IMG/VR virus record: IMGVR_UViG_3300021579_000016
Location: 1-43,978 of that record
Length of the DNA: 43,978 bases
Direction: 5' to 3' (one strand)
Source of the DNA: a virus
Of this stretch, positions 1-8,310 are shown in pieces. A program made the translations under genes and the position numbers. Position 1 is the stretch's first letter; each line of letters begins with the position of its first letter. Under the pieces are notes generated by a model that worked only from the letters and a program-made list of their open reading frames with translations, was not told the DNA's origin and searched no databases.

Positions 1-133
1 TAATTTTTTTTAATAAACAATTCAATATCAATGATTAATATACAACAATGGGAGGCGTATTTTGCCCACCGCGACGCGTTAATCGCGGCGGAAATAAACG
101 CCATCAAGCAGGTAGAAACGCAGCATGAAACGG
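1..133. repeat. Left copy of terminal direct repeat (circular overlap)
   Basis: These 133 bases are repeated at the right end (43846-43978) with a single difference, G at 127 versus T at 43972. The simplest reading is that the sequence is circular, or circularly permuted, and the ends are the same place read twice. It includes the start of the first gene, so that gene's upstream region is the sequence before 43846. Confidence 0.95.
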
Positions 134-462
134 CATCCAACGCCGCAGAAGCCGCAACGGATGCCGAAATTGCGGCGTTGGATACGGAATATGACAATAC
201 TATTGACCACGTATTCGCGTTGCGCGAAAAGGAAAGCACGGCAGTTCAAAAAGGTGGATATGATACTTTTTTCGAGAAGTATCGCGGATGGATTCGCGCC
301 ATCCAAGCTGATGCCGTCACAAGAAGAAGTGCGATTTACGCGGCGGCAAAGGCGACGAGAAACGCGCTTTGGGAACGCAAATTGGCGAATATTAAGGCAA
401 TAGAAGCCGAATATCAGGAAAAAGCGAAAGGATTGACCTTTGAAACCTTCACAAAGAAGTAA
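31..462 (+). CDS. Alanine/glutamate-rich helical protein of unknown function
   Basis: A 143-residue protein I do not recognise. It is rich in Ala, Glu, Lys and Arg, with long amphipathic stretches suggesting an all-helical, partly coiled-coil soluble protein. There is no signal peptide or membrane segment. The ATG follows an A/T-rich leader. On the circular map it lies just downstream of the minimal tRNA-like element at 43803-43844 and upstream of the primase, so it probably belongs to the early replication unit. The second read of its start in the right terminal repeat carries GAA to TAA at codon 33, which would truncate it. The hairpin at 481-509 probably ends its transcript. Confidence 0.7.
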   Translation: MINIQQWEAYFAHRDALIAAEINAIKQVETQHETASNAAEAATDAEIAALDTEYDNTIDHVFALREKESTAVQKGGYDTFFEKYRGWIRAIQADAVTRRSAIYAAAKATRNALWERKLANIKAIEAEYQEKAKGLTFETFTKK

Positions 463-480
463 AAAATTGTATTATCGCTG

Positions 481-509
481 AATGCTCCGAACGAACCGTT
501 TGGGGCATT
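481..509 (+). terminator. Hairpin between first gene and primase
   Basis: Two 12-base arms (481-492 and 498-509) pair fully with two G-U pairs around a 5-base loop, followed shortly by TTTT. The hairpin covers the upstream ATG at 482, which argues that the primase really starts at 530. Confidence 0.6.
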
Positions 510-529
510 TGGTTTTAGATTCAATCGGC

Positions 530-1462
530 ATGGAAAGACACAATTTTAAAATCACCATTTACAAAGGCATTGATAAAATGCCCATCAAAACCACTACCAT
601 CGCTAAAGTTTTAAACCACCTTCAAACGGGCTGCACGAAACAAACGGCTCAATTATGCTACCATCGTTGGCACAATCCAACGAGATATGAGGCATTGAAA
701 GCGGATTTGTACGGGTTTGCGTCGGGTGAATGGTCGGAACGGGCGGAAGCGGGTTTGATAACCTATTCGCCGCTAATGGTTTTTGACTTGGATGGGGGCG
801 AAGATTACCGCAACCTCAATGATTTGCGCCGCGATTGGGAAATGTTCAGGGAGATTCCTGAAGTGATGTTCCTATATCCGTCGCCATCGTGCGCGGGGTT
901 GCGCATCGGCATTTTAACCGATGCAACTTACGAAACGCATCGGATGTGCTATCTGCAATGCTTGAAAATGCTTTCGGAGCATTCGAACATTGAAATCAAC
1001 GGAAACAAGGCGAAAAAGCATTTCGACTCGTCCTGTTCCAACCCGTCGCGTTTCTTTTATTTTGCACCGATGAAACCTGCTTGGGTGCATGTGAATTGGG
1101 AAAGCGAAATCTTTAAAACCGAGATAACGAATCCACAACCAGAACAAACGCATCAAAACAATTCGCAATATGATATTGTGGATTCTGATACATTGATGGG
1201 CGTGTGTTTGGAAATTATTGTGAAGAAAGATATTCAATTTTATGTTGGGTATCGAAAAAAGTTTTGTTATCGCGTGGCTAAAATCATGTGTGAGGCGGGA
1301 TTATCGGAGCATCGCATCTTGAATTACTTGGCGCAATACGAACAGATGGGTCGGGATGGATTGTCGTTGCACGAAATCGGGCGGCAAATTCGGTACGCGA
1401 TTCAAAAAACGAACAAATACTACAACTTAAATCAATTAAAATCCTATTTGCTCAAAATTTGA
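530..1462 (+). CDS. BT4734/VirE-N-type primase (prim-pol-like)
   Basis: Probable primase that makes primers for phage DNA replication. Visible motifs are FDLDG (about residues 85-89, the likely metal-binding acidic pair), SPSxxGLR (about 119-125) and a distal HFDxxxxxPSRFFYF block (about 164-178). These are the three conserved blocks of the BT4734-like / VirE N-terminal domain common in Bacteroidota mobile elements. The C-terminal 130 residues look like a helical accessory domain. I chose the ATG at 530 because the in-frame ATG at 482 lies inside a terminator-like hairpin. The helicase gene follows after 13 bases, so the two are probably co-transcribed and act together at the origin. Confidence 0.8.
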   Translation: MERHNFKITIYKGIDKMPIKTTTIAKVLNHLQTGCTKQTAQLCYHRWHNPTRYEALKADLYGFASGEWSERAEAGLITYSPLMVFDLDGGEDYRNLNDLRRDWEMFREIPEVMFLYPSPSCAGLRIGILTDATYETHRMCYLQCLKMLSEHSNIEINGNKAKKHFDSSCSNPSRFFYFAPMKPAWVHVNWESEIFKTEITNPQPEQTHQNNSQYDIVDSDTLMGVCLEIIVKKDIQFYVGYRKKFCYRVAKIMCEAGLSEHRILNYLAQYEQMGRDGLSLHEIGRQIRYAIQKTNKYYNLNQLKSYLLKI

Positions 1463-1475
1463 CGGACATATATAT

Positions 1476-3302
1476 ATGGTGAAGAATAAAAAAAAGAAGC
1501 GTGAATGGGCAGAATCGTATTTTCCGATAACCGATGAAGATCTGGAATCGGTGGACCGCTTCGGGTTTTACGAAGCCGACGGTCGGTATATTTTTCGCCG
1601 CGTGAAAAAGGATGACATTATTTATATGGGCATTTCCAATTTCACCATGCAAATCCTATTTCTTGTCAAAGGGCAAAATGCAAAACGCATCATTTGCCTC
1701 ACGAACAGCGACGGATATTCTGTTACGGCGGATTTCGGCATCGAGGAGCTAATTTCGATGGATAAGTTCAAGTTGAAAACCGAGCGTCAAGGAGATTTCT
1801 TGTTTCAAGGCAGCGCGTCGGACTTGGCACGAATCAAATCGAAACTGTTTAAAAGTGAAAAACATAGTCAAGAAATTGATTATGCGGGACACCAAAAAGG
1901 CGTTTTTGCGCTATCCAATGGCGTGTATAATTACGAAACCAACACTTTTATTGAACTCAACGAGCATGGCATGGTGTCGTTGGAGGATAAAAATTACTTT
2001 CTTTCGCTGCATTCGCCCGACGATGGCGATGCAGGATTGATGAAAATGCTGATGCACCGTCCGTCCACCGTTTCATTTGAAACTTGGTCAAGCCGATTCA
2101 TCAGCGTGTACGGCGATAACGGCAAAATTGGTTTAGCATTCGGTTTAGCAGCGGTATTTGTGGATGTGGTCAAAGAAGCCACGTCGGGCAAAATGCCGAT
2201 GCTTTTTAGTTTCGGTCAAAAAGGGTCAGGCAAAACAACGTTGACAACATCCCTTTTGTGCTTATTTGGCGAGCGGCGGGAGCCGCCCAAATTAGAAGGA
2301 CGGAGTACACCAAAGTCTTATATCCGTTTATTGGCACAAGTATCGAATTTTGTCATCGGCATAGATGAGTATAAAAATAATATTCATCCTGAATTTATCG
2401 GGATGTTAAAAGGTGTACACGATGGCGCAGGGTACGAAAGGGCTAAAATGGATAACAGCAACAAAACGATTTCAACCCCTATTCGCTCCACAATACTTGT
2501 ATCGGGGCAAGAAATTCCCAACTGTGAACCCGCTTTGTTTTCGCGGTTTTTATTGTTAGAGTTTCAAACCTTGAAAAATATACCACAGTTGCAACGAGAC
2601 GCTTATGATGCGTTGGTTTCAATGGAAAACGGCGGCATAACCAACGTTTTATTCGAGATTTTATCAAAAAGAAACCATTTCAAAGAAAAGTACAGGGATA
2701 TGTTTATTGAATCCCGCGCCGAATTACGAAAACTTTACGACGGCAGCGAAACCATTGATAGACAAATCCTGATTGGTGCAAGTATCATTGCCGCCGCCAA
2801 AACATTGGAAAGTGTTTTAAAGCTGCCGTTCCCGTCGACCGAATTGACAACGCTCGTAAGCGCCGCCATCAACCGGCAAACGGCATTGATGTCCACCGCC
2901 GACGAAACGCAACAGTTTTGGGAGACGGTTGCGATGCTACTGTCTCAAAAACAAATTTGTAACGAGAAAGAAATTCGATTCAAGGCGATTGCGTTTACGC
3001 AAAAAGGTGACGAAAAACCCATTTATAATGCGGGTTGGGTGTGCATTCGCTTGAAATACATCTACCCGCTATATCGGGAACGGTTGGTTCGGCAAAATAT
3101 GAAGCCCCTGGATTCGGGGACGTTGGAACAATACCTGAAAGCATCGGCGGCTTGGGATTTGAAAGAATCGGCTAAGAGCCAACGGTTCAAGTTGGCGGGG
3201 AATCCAACGAACGCGCTGTGCTTTTCCCAAAAAGAACTGGTTAGAAATTACGACGTAGATCTAACAGAACACGCGCCGATTGAAATTATCGAACCCGCGT
3301 AA
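1476..3302 (+). CDS. Replicative helicase, AAA+/SF3-like (DUF927/D5-like)
   Basis: A 608-residue ATPase paired with the primase. Walker A is GQKGSGKTT (247-255), Walker B is FVIGIDE (292-298), a sensor-1-like SGQE lies near 343-346, and a candidate arginine finger is in LFSRFLLLEF near 357. This arrangement resembles primase-associated SF3/D5 or DUF927-type helicases rather than DnaB. The N-terminal 200 residues contain a predicted beta-rich region without a recognised motif. Its stop codon is part of a 27-bp perfect inverted repeat that follows. The exact helicase family would need profile searches. Confidence 0.8.
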   Translation: MVKNKKKKREWAESYFPITDEDLESVDRFGFYEADGRYIFRRVKKDDIIYMGISNFTMQILFLVKGQNAKRIICLTNSDGYSVTADFGIEELISMDKFKLKTERQGDFLFQGSASDLARIKSKLFKSEKHSQEIDYAGHQKGVFALSNGVYNYETNTFIELNEHGMVSLEDKNYFLSLHSPDDGDAGLMKMLMHRPSTVSFETWSSRFISVYGDNGKIGLAFGLAAVFVDVVKEATSGKMPMLFSFGQKGSGKTTLTTSLLCLFGERREPPKLEGRSTPKSYIRLLAQVSNFVIGIDEYKNNIHPEFIGMLKGVHDGAGYERAKMDNSNKTISTPIRSTILVSGQEIPNCEPALFSRFLLLEFQTLKNIPQLQRDAYDALVSMENGGITNVLFEILSKRNHFKEKYRDMFIESRAELRKLYDGSETIDRQILIGASIIAAAKTLESVLKLPFPSTELTTLVSAAINRQTALMSTADETQQFWETVAMLLSQKQICNEKEIRFKAIAFTQKGDEKPIYNAGWVCIRLKYIYPLYRERLVRQNMKPLDSGTLEQYLKASAAWDLKESAKSQRFKLAGNPTNALCFSQKELVRNYDVDLTEHAPIEIIEPA

Positions 3303-3359
3303 GAATATTAACCAATCTTTCATTTATATTTTATGAAAGATTGGTTAATATTCTTACGC
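3297..3359. terminator. Long perfect inverted repeat after helicase
   Basis: Arms 3297-3323 and 3333-3359 are perfect 27-bp complements around a 9-base A/T loop. The left arm contains the helicase stop codon. There is no T-run, so it may be a terminator, an mRNA-stabilising hairpin or a DNA cruciform. Confidence 0.7.
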
Positions 3360-3378
3360 AACAACTGAAATAGAAAAA

Positions 3379-3627
3379 ATGGATGGTAAAAAAACGAAAG
3401 TGGTGTCAAGTACACCACTTTTTTTTGTGACCCGCAAAAAGGACTTTTACTGTTTTACGAACCTGTCTCTTATGCACCGCGTATTGGGGGAAAAGCATGC
3501 TTTTCCATCATACAGCTTGCTCACCAAGACCGTTGCGGAGAAGCGGAAAACGGAACAAGAATTTACGATGCAGTTTTCCATTTGGAAAATCCAAGTGGTT
3601 ATTGCAAATCGCCTGAAACCTATTTAA
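3379..3627 (+). CDS. Small basic protein of unknown function
   Basis: An 82-residue protein, basic and aromatic, with no recognisable domain. It lies between the large inverted repeat and a small membrane protein on the same strand and fills the gap tightly, which supports it being a real gene. Codon use resembles its neighbours only loosely, and no membrane segment or zinc motif is visible. It could also be a non-coding leader of the next gene. Confidence 0.5.
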   Translation: MDGKKTKVVSSTPLFFVTRKKDFYCFTNLSLMHRVLGEKHAFPSYSLLTKTVAEKRKTEQEFTMQFSIWKIQVVIANRLKPI

Positions 3628-3637
3628 TTTTTAGTAT

Positions 3638-3946
3638 ATGACTAAAGTAGAATTTTTGTTGGCATTGATTGTCGTTGTGCAATTCATCATTCAACGGCGC
3701 ACCATTCAACGGTTGAGCGAACAACTGGATCGCTGCTGGAATTACACCTTTGACCTGAACGACAAAATCAACGACCACGTTGAGGGGCGCGTTTCCGAAA
3801 AAAGAATAGTGATGCCAATGGTAAAAGTGAATGAGTTTCACTGGTCGAACGTGCCTGACGAAGCCGCCAAACGCAAAATGGCAGCATTGAGAGCCGAAGA
3901 TGCTGCTTACGAAGCGAAGCGGAAGGCTATCATTTTGGAAGGCTAA
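3638..3946 (+). CDS. Small single-pass membrane protein
   Basis: A 102-residue protein with an N-terminal hydrophobic helix (about residues 5-18, FLLALIVVVQFII) followed by a charged, helical cytoplasmic or periplasmic tail. It begins 10 bases after the previous gene and ends just before a GC-rich hairpin. Its architecture is like small phage membrane accessory proteins such as spanin-like or superinfection-exclusion factors, but nothing in the sequence decides between these. Confidence 0.65.
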   Translation: MTKVEFLLALIVVVQFIIQRRTIQRLSEQLDRCWNYTFDLNDKINDHVEGRVSEKRIVMPMVKVNEFHWSNVPDEAAKRKMAALRAEDAAYEAKRKAIILEG

Positions 3947-3955
3947 AACAACAAA

Positions 3956-3971
3956 CCCCGCCGTAGCGGGG
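3956..3971 (+). terminator. GC-rich hairpin before coiled-coil gene
   Basis: CCCCGC/GCGGGG arms with a CGTA loop, 10 bases after a stop codon and 18 bases before the next ATG. There is no T-run, so it may be an attenuator or an intergenic mRNA hairpin. Confidence 0.5.
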
Positions 3972-3988
3972 GTCACAACCTAAAATAC

Positions 3989-6496
3989 ATGGGGCAAAGC
4001 TACGGAGTTGCCCCATCATTTACAACTTTTATGCAAGAAAATATTGATGCGTCCCCGCTAACATGGGACGACGTAGGCAACTTGCTGGGATATGAGATAG
4101 ACTCGAATAAGCTAAAAATGAAGGTCTATCACCATAACCAAAAAGCAGGGACTAATTTTCAATGGAAAAGGGGCGGCATCGTTGCACAATCCGAAGCGGA
4201 TGCTTTTCTAATAGGCATCGGTAGGAGCGATTTGGCTACTAAATCGGAAGCGAATCCACCTGTTCAAAAGTTGAGCGATTTTGAACAGCAGATTGAGCGA
4301 TTAGAGCGAGATTTGAACGCCGAACGATACAAGTGTTCCGATTTGAACGAGGCGTTGAGCGACGAGCGTTCAAAATTGGAACGACTTGAACAGCAACGGC
4401 TTAAACTTGAACGAGATTTGAACGCATCGGTTCAAAAGTGTTCAGATTTGAACAACCAAGTTCAAAAAAGTTCAACTCTTGAACAGCAGTTGAATAAGAG
4501 TGTTCAAAAGTGTTCAGATTTTGAACGGCAGTTGAACGCTTCGGTTCAAAAGTGTTCAGATTTTGAACGGCAGTTGAACGCATCGGTTCAAAAGTGTTCA
4601 AATCTTGAACAGCAGTTGAATAAGGCTGTTCAAAATCTGAACACTTTTGAACAGCAGTTGAACGCCGAACGCTCCAAGTCGCTCAAATCTGAACAGCGCG
4701 TTCAAAGTTTGAGCAAAGATTTGAGCGATTTGAGCAACGAGCGTTCAAAGTTTGAACAGACCGTTCAAACTTTGAACGCTCACTTGAACGATTCTGAACA
4801 GCGCGTACAACGGGCAAATGACGATTTAGAAAATTTGTACAATCAATTGAAAGATGCGGAGCAGTTGAACAACGATTGCAATAACAAATTGCGAATCAAT
4901 GAATTGACAATACAAGGTTTAACGGATAAATGGAATGCTGCAAAAGAATGGAAGGAAAAAGCCGCGCAATTGCAATTGGAAAGGGATGCTTTAATGACGA
5001 AAGGCAGCGATGCCAATAGTAATTTGGTTGCGCTCTCCAAAGATAACGAATCCCTAAGAAAAGAAGTTGAACGGCATTTGAGCGATTTGAGCGATTTGAA
5101 CGCCCGTTTAGACGCATCGGTTCAAAGTGTTCAAAAGTTGAACGCCGATTTGAACAACGAGCGTTCAAATCGCTCAAATCTGAACGGCGAGTTCAAATTG
5201 GCTCAAATCGCGCTTCAAAATGCGGAACAACGGATTCAAACGTTGAACGATGCCTTGAACAAAAGTGAACAGGAAGTTCAAACGTTGAACGATGCACGGT
5301 TCAATTTGCTCTCCAAAGGCTCAAATGCCGACGTTGAATTGGCGAATTTGGGGCGTGAAAACGAACGATTGAGGGCAGATTTGGAGAAAGTGAGCAAAGA
5401 ATTGGATGGACACAGGGTTGGGGCAGCATTAAATGGTCAAAACATTCAGGAACAGGAAACTGAAATACATACCCTGCTTGATAAAAACAAGCATTTGGGT
5501 CACGAAAACCAAGTATTAAGGGAACGGAATGGACGGTTACAAGAAGAATTGGACAGATTTAAAGAGTTTAGACAAAAATACGTGGATTTAAAGGAACAAT
5601 GGGACACAATGAAAATGGACATGGCTGAAAAAGCATCCGATGTCTATGCCTTCATTGCCCGGCACGGACGGATGGTCGGCACGGCAGCCGAACTGTCAGG
5701 ATTCTTTCGGTGCATATTAGGCATTACGGAATCGGTCTTTTTCTACTTTCTTTTGGAAAAGACAGGGTTTCATTGGTTTATTTCGGGTATTTTAGCGTTG
5801 CTCTTGGCGGCGGCGTTTCAAGGAAAGCTCTTAGCGGTTTCATTGGAAGCGGCGGCGGATGTGGCGGTGAATCGGGTGATTGATTGGGCGTTGGACATAT
5901 TTGCAATCGCTTTCACGGCAATTTTGTTGGCGCTGGCGGTCAAAATCAGCCTCGAAACGCGGCTCGGCATCCACAATGCTTATCCTGTTTCGATTGTGGA
6001 TTCTGCGAAAGTGCGCGTCATCAAGGAACGATATGATGATTCCACAAACTTAGCGTTAGACCGATTTAAATTAGACACGAACGTTGCGAGAAACAATTAC
6101 AGGAAAAGCATCAGCGTCGAATCGAGAAAAATAGATAAATGGAGTACAGAAGAAGATAAAGTTTGGATTAGTAGCCAAAATGAAAAAGATAGTTTGGCGA
6201 TGGTCAAAATTTGTGACGCTGCCGACAAACGGAAATTGGGTAAAATTACCCATTTCAAAACGGCTTATGAGGATGAATGCAAAATGATACCGAACATCAT
6301 TTGCAACGATTACGGAAACATGTCTTATTTTTTAGATATGATTTCGATTGCATTTATAACGATTTCGGCGTTGGCGGTGGCAATTTACAAGAAAAAAACG
6401 GAACAAGAGCCGCGCATCGAGTCCATTCCGATGCGCATTTGGGCGAAATGGAGTAGGGAATTTTGGGAATGTATTGAAAAATGGTTTGGGATATGA
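3989..6496 (+). CDS. Large coiled-coil protein with C-terminal membrane segments
   Basis: An 835-residue protein. Residues 1-80 form a small globular domain (possible helix-turn-helix near 25-55). About residues 90-540 are coiled coil, including 14-residue units such as LNASVQKCSDFERQ repeated four to six times. Hydrophobic helices follow near 565-650, and a last one lies near 775-795. This suggests a long membrane-anchored rod. The gene is remarkable at the DNA level: at least 40 copies of TTGAAC or its complement GTTCAA lie within 1.05 kb. It overlaps the next gene by ATGA, implying translational coupling. I cannot name a family. It is not the tape measure, which is encoded at 22406. Confidence 0.75.
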   Translation: MGQSYGVAPSFTTFMQENIDASPLTWDDVGNLLGYEIDSNKLKMKVYHHNQKAGTNFQWKRGGIVAQSEADAFLIGIGRSDLATKSEANPPVQKLSDFEQQIERLERDLNAERYKCSDLNEALSDERSKLERLEQQRLKLERDLNASVQKCSDLNNQVQKSSTLEQQLNKSVQKCSDFERQLNASVQKCSDFERQLNASVQKCSNLEQQLNKAVQNLNTFEQQLNAERSKSLKSEQRVQSLSKDLSDLSNERSKFEQTVQTLNAHLNDSEQRVQRANDDLENLYNQLKDAEQLNNDCNNKLRINELTIQGLTDKWNAAKEWKEKAAQLQLERDALMTKGSDANSNLVALSKDNESLRKEVERHLSDLSDLNARLDASVQSVQKLNADLNNERSNRSNLNGEFKLAQIALQNAEQRIQTLNDALNKSEQEVQTLNDARFNLLSKGSNADVELANLGRENERLRADLEKVSKELDGHRVGAALNGQNIQEQETEIHTLLDKNKHLGHENQVLRERNGRLQEELDRFKEFRQKYVDLKEQWDTMKMDMAEKASDVYAFIARHGRMVGTAAELSGFFRCILGITESVFFYFLLEKTGFHWFISGILALLLAAAFQGKLLAVSLEAAADVAVNRVIDWALDIFAIAFTAILLALAVKISLETRLGIHNAYPVSIVDSAKVRVIKERYDDSTNLALDRFKLDTNVARNNYRKSISVESRKIDKWSTEEDKVWISSQNEKDSLAMVKICDAADKRKLGKITHFKTAYEDECKMIPNIICNDYGNMSYFLDMISIAFITISALAVAIYKKKTEQEPRIESIPMRIWAKWSREFWECIEKWFGI
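4262..5304. repeat. Dense GTTCAA/TTGAAC palindromic hexamer array inside the coiled-coil gene
   Basis: By eye I count about 26 TTGAAC and 19 GTTCAA, which are reverse complements, where about 0.5 would be expected by chance. Many form dyads: GTTCAAA-N-TTTGAAC at 4743-4757 and 4763-4777, and GTTCAAAA-N9-TTTTGAAC at 4262-4286, 4502-4526 and 4628-4652. The hexamers occur in four codon contexts (Leu-Asn, Phe/Leu-Glu, Val-Gln, Arg-Ser). TTGAGC/GCTCAA variants are also common. Confidence 0.85.
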
Positions 6497-6915
6497 ACAA
6501 AGATAGAATGGAAATTATGTACAGCAATTCCATGCGTCGGGAGCAACAAAAGAAAGAGGATACCTTATTTCAAGGAGAAATATCGGAGATTGCCTTGCAA
6601 GAAAATGAGGATTTGCTTCAACTTTACTTAGAGCGTTCTGAAGCGATGCCTGTGCAACCGTCGTATGTGGAGCGATTCAAATGGGAAGTCAAACAGCTCA
6701 TAGCCCGAAATAAAATAGCAGATGCCATTTATCGCTTAGGCGATTATCAGAAAGAACAAAAAAATGAAGAATTGTCTCATGCGATTCTTTTGGTGTCTGC
6801 ATCGTTGATGCGCTTGCAGTGGGAAGAAATGTCGGGCACGGTTACTTCCGAAAGTTTTCATATAGAAAAAAATAAGATTGCCGTAACTGTGCTACAGATT
6901 TTAAAGTTGCTATAA
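6493..6915 (+). CDS. Helical soluble protein of unknown function
   Basis: About 140 residues, charged and mostly helical (many Glu, Lys, Gln and Leu), with no membrane segment. I prefer the ATG at 6493 because it overlaps the previous stop as ATGA; an in-frame ATG lies 12 bases upstream. It sits between the coiled-coil membrane protein and a run of tiny membrane proteins, so it may be a cytoplasmic partner of those. No domain recognised. Confidence 0.65.
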   Translation: MNKDRMEIMYSNSMRREQQKKEDTLFQGEISEIALQENEDLLQLYLERSEAMPVQPSYVERFKWEVKQLIARNKIADAIYRLGDYQKEQKNEELSHAILLVSASLMRLQWEEMSGTVTSESFHIEKNKIAVTVLQILKLL

Positions 6916-6917
6916 AC

Positions 6918-6995
6918 ATGAACATCATATTGATTTGTATCATCGTCGAATTATTCATTTTTTGGATGAATCGTTCGGCACAAAAAGAGGATTGA
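6918..6995 (+). CDS. 25-residue single-helix membrane peptide
   Basis: A very short reading frame, MNIILICIIVELFIFWMN followed by seven polar residues. It is one hydrophobic helix with a charged C-terminal tail. It starts two bases after the preceding stop and ends three bases before the next start, the tight spacing of a real operon gene. Location next to the endolysin group is compatible with a small holin, antiholin or spanin component, but the function is inferred from position only. Confidence 0.5.
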   Translation: MNIILICIIVELFIFWMNRSAQKED

Positions 6996-6998
6996 AAA

Positions 6999-7331
6999 AT
7001 GATTAAAGTAACATTCGATGCGGAAAACCCAAAGATTCGGCAGGGATTCCGCATTTTATTGTGCGCCCTTATTGTTCAGGGGATTATCTTTGTGGTGGTG
7101 CAAGGCGGCGTGTGGATTTATACGCCTTTTAATCTGCTTTCTGGAATCCTGTTGGTAGGCGGTTCGTTGGGGAACTTGGTCTATCAGATTGTGGAATCGG
7201 AATCCAACCGCAAGGCGGAGCAGTATGCCGATGCGCTTGCAGAAAAATTTGAAAAAAAATTAGAAGCCAAATTCAAAGAAAAAAATGAAAGTAATCGAAG
7301 TAACAATGAATCCGACGGAACAAACGGATAA
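6999..7331 (+). CDS. Two-helix membrane protein, holin or membrane accessory candidate
   Basis: A 110-residue protein with two hydrophobic segments (about residues 18-40 and 44-65), then a charged helical tail rich in Glu, Lys, Asn and Ser. The pattern of two helices followed by a charged C-terminus, plus the endolysin two genes downstream, fits a class II-like holin or related lysis factor. The next gene starts inside its 3' end. Other holin-like proteins exist at 9878, so its role is uncertain. Confidence 0.6.
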   Translation: MIKVTFDAENPKIRQGFRILLCALIVQGIIFVVVQGGVWIYTPFNLLSGILLVGGSLGNLVYQIVESESNRKAEQYADALAEKFEKKLEAKFKEKNESNRSNNESDGTNG

Positions 7332-7584
7332 CAACAAAATTGTTCCATTGCAACCTAAATTATGCAGAATCCCGTATTCATTCGAGATTCCAAAGATTTG
7401 CAAGCTGCACGGCACGATTATACTTTTTGTATCGCCCAGAACGGAAAAGGCGATACAAGATTTTGTAGATTCCGTTGCGATGCAATCCATGTTTATTTTT
7501 TTCGGTTCTATGATAGGCATGATGAGTGTCGTTTTGCTTTTAAAATCTATTCAAATTATTAAAGCATTGTGTAATGTATTATGA
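7306..7584 (+). CDS. Small membrane protein upstream of endolysin
   Basis: About 92 residues. A polar N-terminal half is followed by a hydrophobic helix near the C-terminus (SMFIFFGSMIGMMSVVLLL), so it is probably anchored by its C-terminal end. It overlaps the previous gene by 26 bases and the endolysin by 11, indicating translational coupling. An alternative start lies at 7285. It may be a lysis regulator or spanin-like protein, but no family is recognised. Confidence 0.6.
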   Translation: MNPTEQTDNNKIVPLQPKLCRIPYSFEIPKICKLHGTIILFVSPRTEKAIQDFVDSVAMQSMFIFFGSMIGMMSVVLLLKSIQIIKALCNVL

Positions 7585-8251
7585 AAAAGTAGCGGAACAC
7601 GCCACCCGTTCCGAAAATTATGTGTTGCAAAAAATTCAATCCAATCCTGTCCATTCCGTCGTAGCGGTTGCGTTTGCAGCCGCTTTCTTTTTGGCGGTGA
7701 CAACGGACGGTTGTAAATTATCCGTTGGGAATGCAGACTCCATGACCATCGGCAACCCATCCGTCGCGCCCGCAGACCATACGACGCTCCTGCCTATGAA
7801 TATTGAGGCGTTTATTGAGCGTTTTTCTAAGATTGCGGTGGCTGAAATGGATAAATTTCAAATTCCTGCGAGTATTTCGATGGGACAGGCGATTATTGAA
7901 AGTCGGGCGGGAAAAAGCATTTTGGCGACGAAAAACAATAATATGTTTGGCATTAAGTGTTTTTTGAAACCAGGTGCGAATGCGACGTGTGGCAAAACGC
8001 ATTGTACGAATCATTTTGACGATACGGGCAAGGATTTTTTCAGAAAATACGAAAATGGTTGGGATTCTTGGCGCGAACACAGTCAATTTTTGACAAAAGA
8101 GCGTTATCAACCGTTGTTTAAAGCGGGAAAGGATTACAAAGCATGGGCAAAAGGATTAAGAGCATTAGGTTACGCGACTGACCCAGATTATGAAAAAAAA
8201 TTAATCAGCGTCATCGAACGATACAAATTGTATAAATTAGATAACTTGTAA
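7574..8251 (+). CDS. Endolysin, membrane-anchored GH73 glucosaminidase
   Basis: A 225-residue peptidoglycan hydrolase of the N-acetylglucosaminidase (GH73/FlgJ-like) family. One hydrophobic helix near residues 27-44 probably anchors it or acts as a signal-arrest-release segment. The catalytic domain follows from about residue 77. It contains the typical QAIIESRAGKS block, with E109 the probable catalytic acid, then NNNMFGIKC and a distal ALGYATDPDYEKKL block. It would degrade host cell-wall glycan during lysis after export. Several small membrane proteins precede it with overlapping ends, and a strong terminator follows, so this is a lysis-type cassette. Confidence 0.85.
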   Translation: MYYEKVAEHATRSENYVLQKIQSNPVHSVVAVAFAAAFFLAVTTDGCKLSVGNADSMTIGNPSVAPADHTTLLPMNIEAFIERFSKIAVAEMDKFQIPASISMGQAIIESRAGKSILATKNNNMFGIKCFLKPGANATCGKTHCTNHFDDTGKDFFRKYENGWDSWREHSQFLTKERYQPLFKAGKDYKAWAKGLRALGYATDPDYEKKLISVIERYKLYKLDNL

Positions 8252-8290
8252 AAAAAGTGCGAATGGTGTAAAAATCATTCGCACTTTTTT
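8251..8290 (+). terminator. Strong intrinsic terminator after endolysin
   Basis: A 15-bp perfect stem (8251-8265 with 8276-8290) with A-run and T-run arms and a 10-base loop. It starts at the last base of the endolysin stop codon and can work in both directions. Confidence 0.85.
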
Positions 8291-8310
8291 TATAAAAAAA
8301 AATTTAAAAA

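Noticed and set aside
482-529. Upstream start of the primase
   Set aside because: The first codons lie inside a terminator-like hairpin; the internal ATG at 530 fits the family's N-terminus better.
4401-4601. 66-codon leftward frame in the coiled-coil gene
   Set aside because: Produced by the reverse-complement nature of the hexamer repeats; no independent support.
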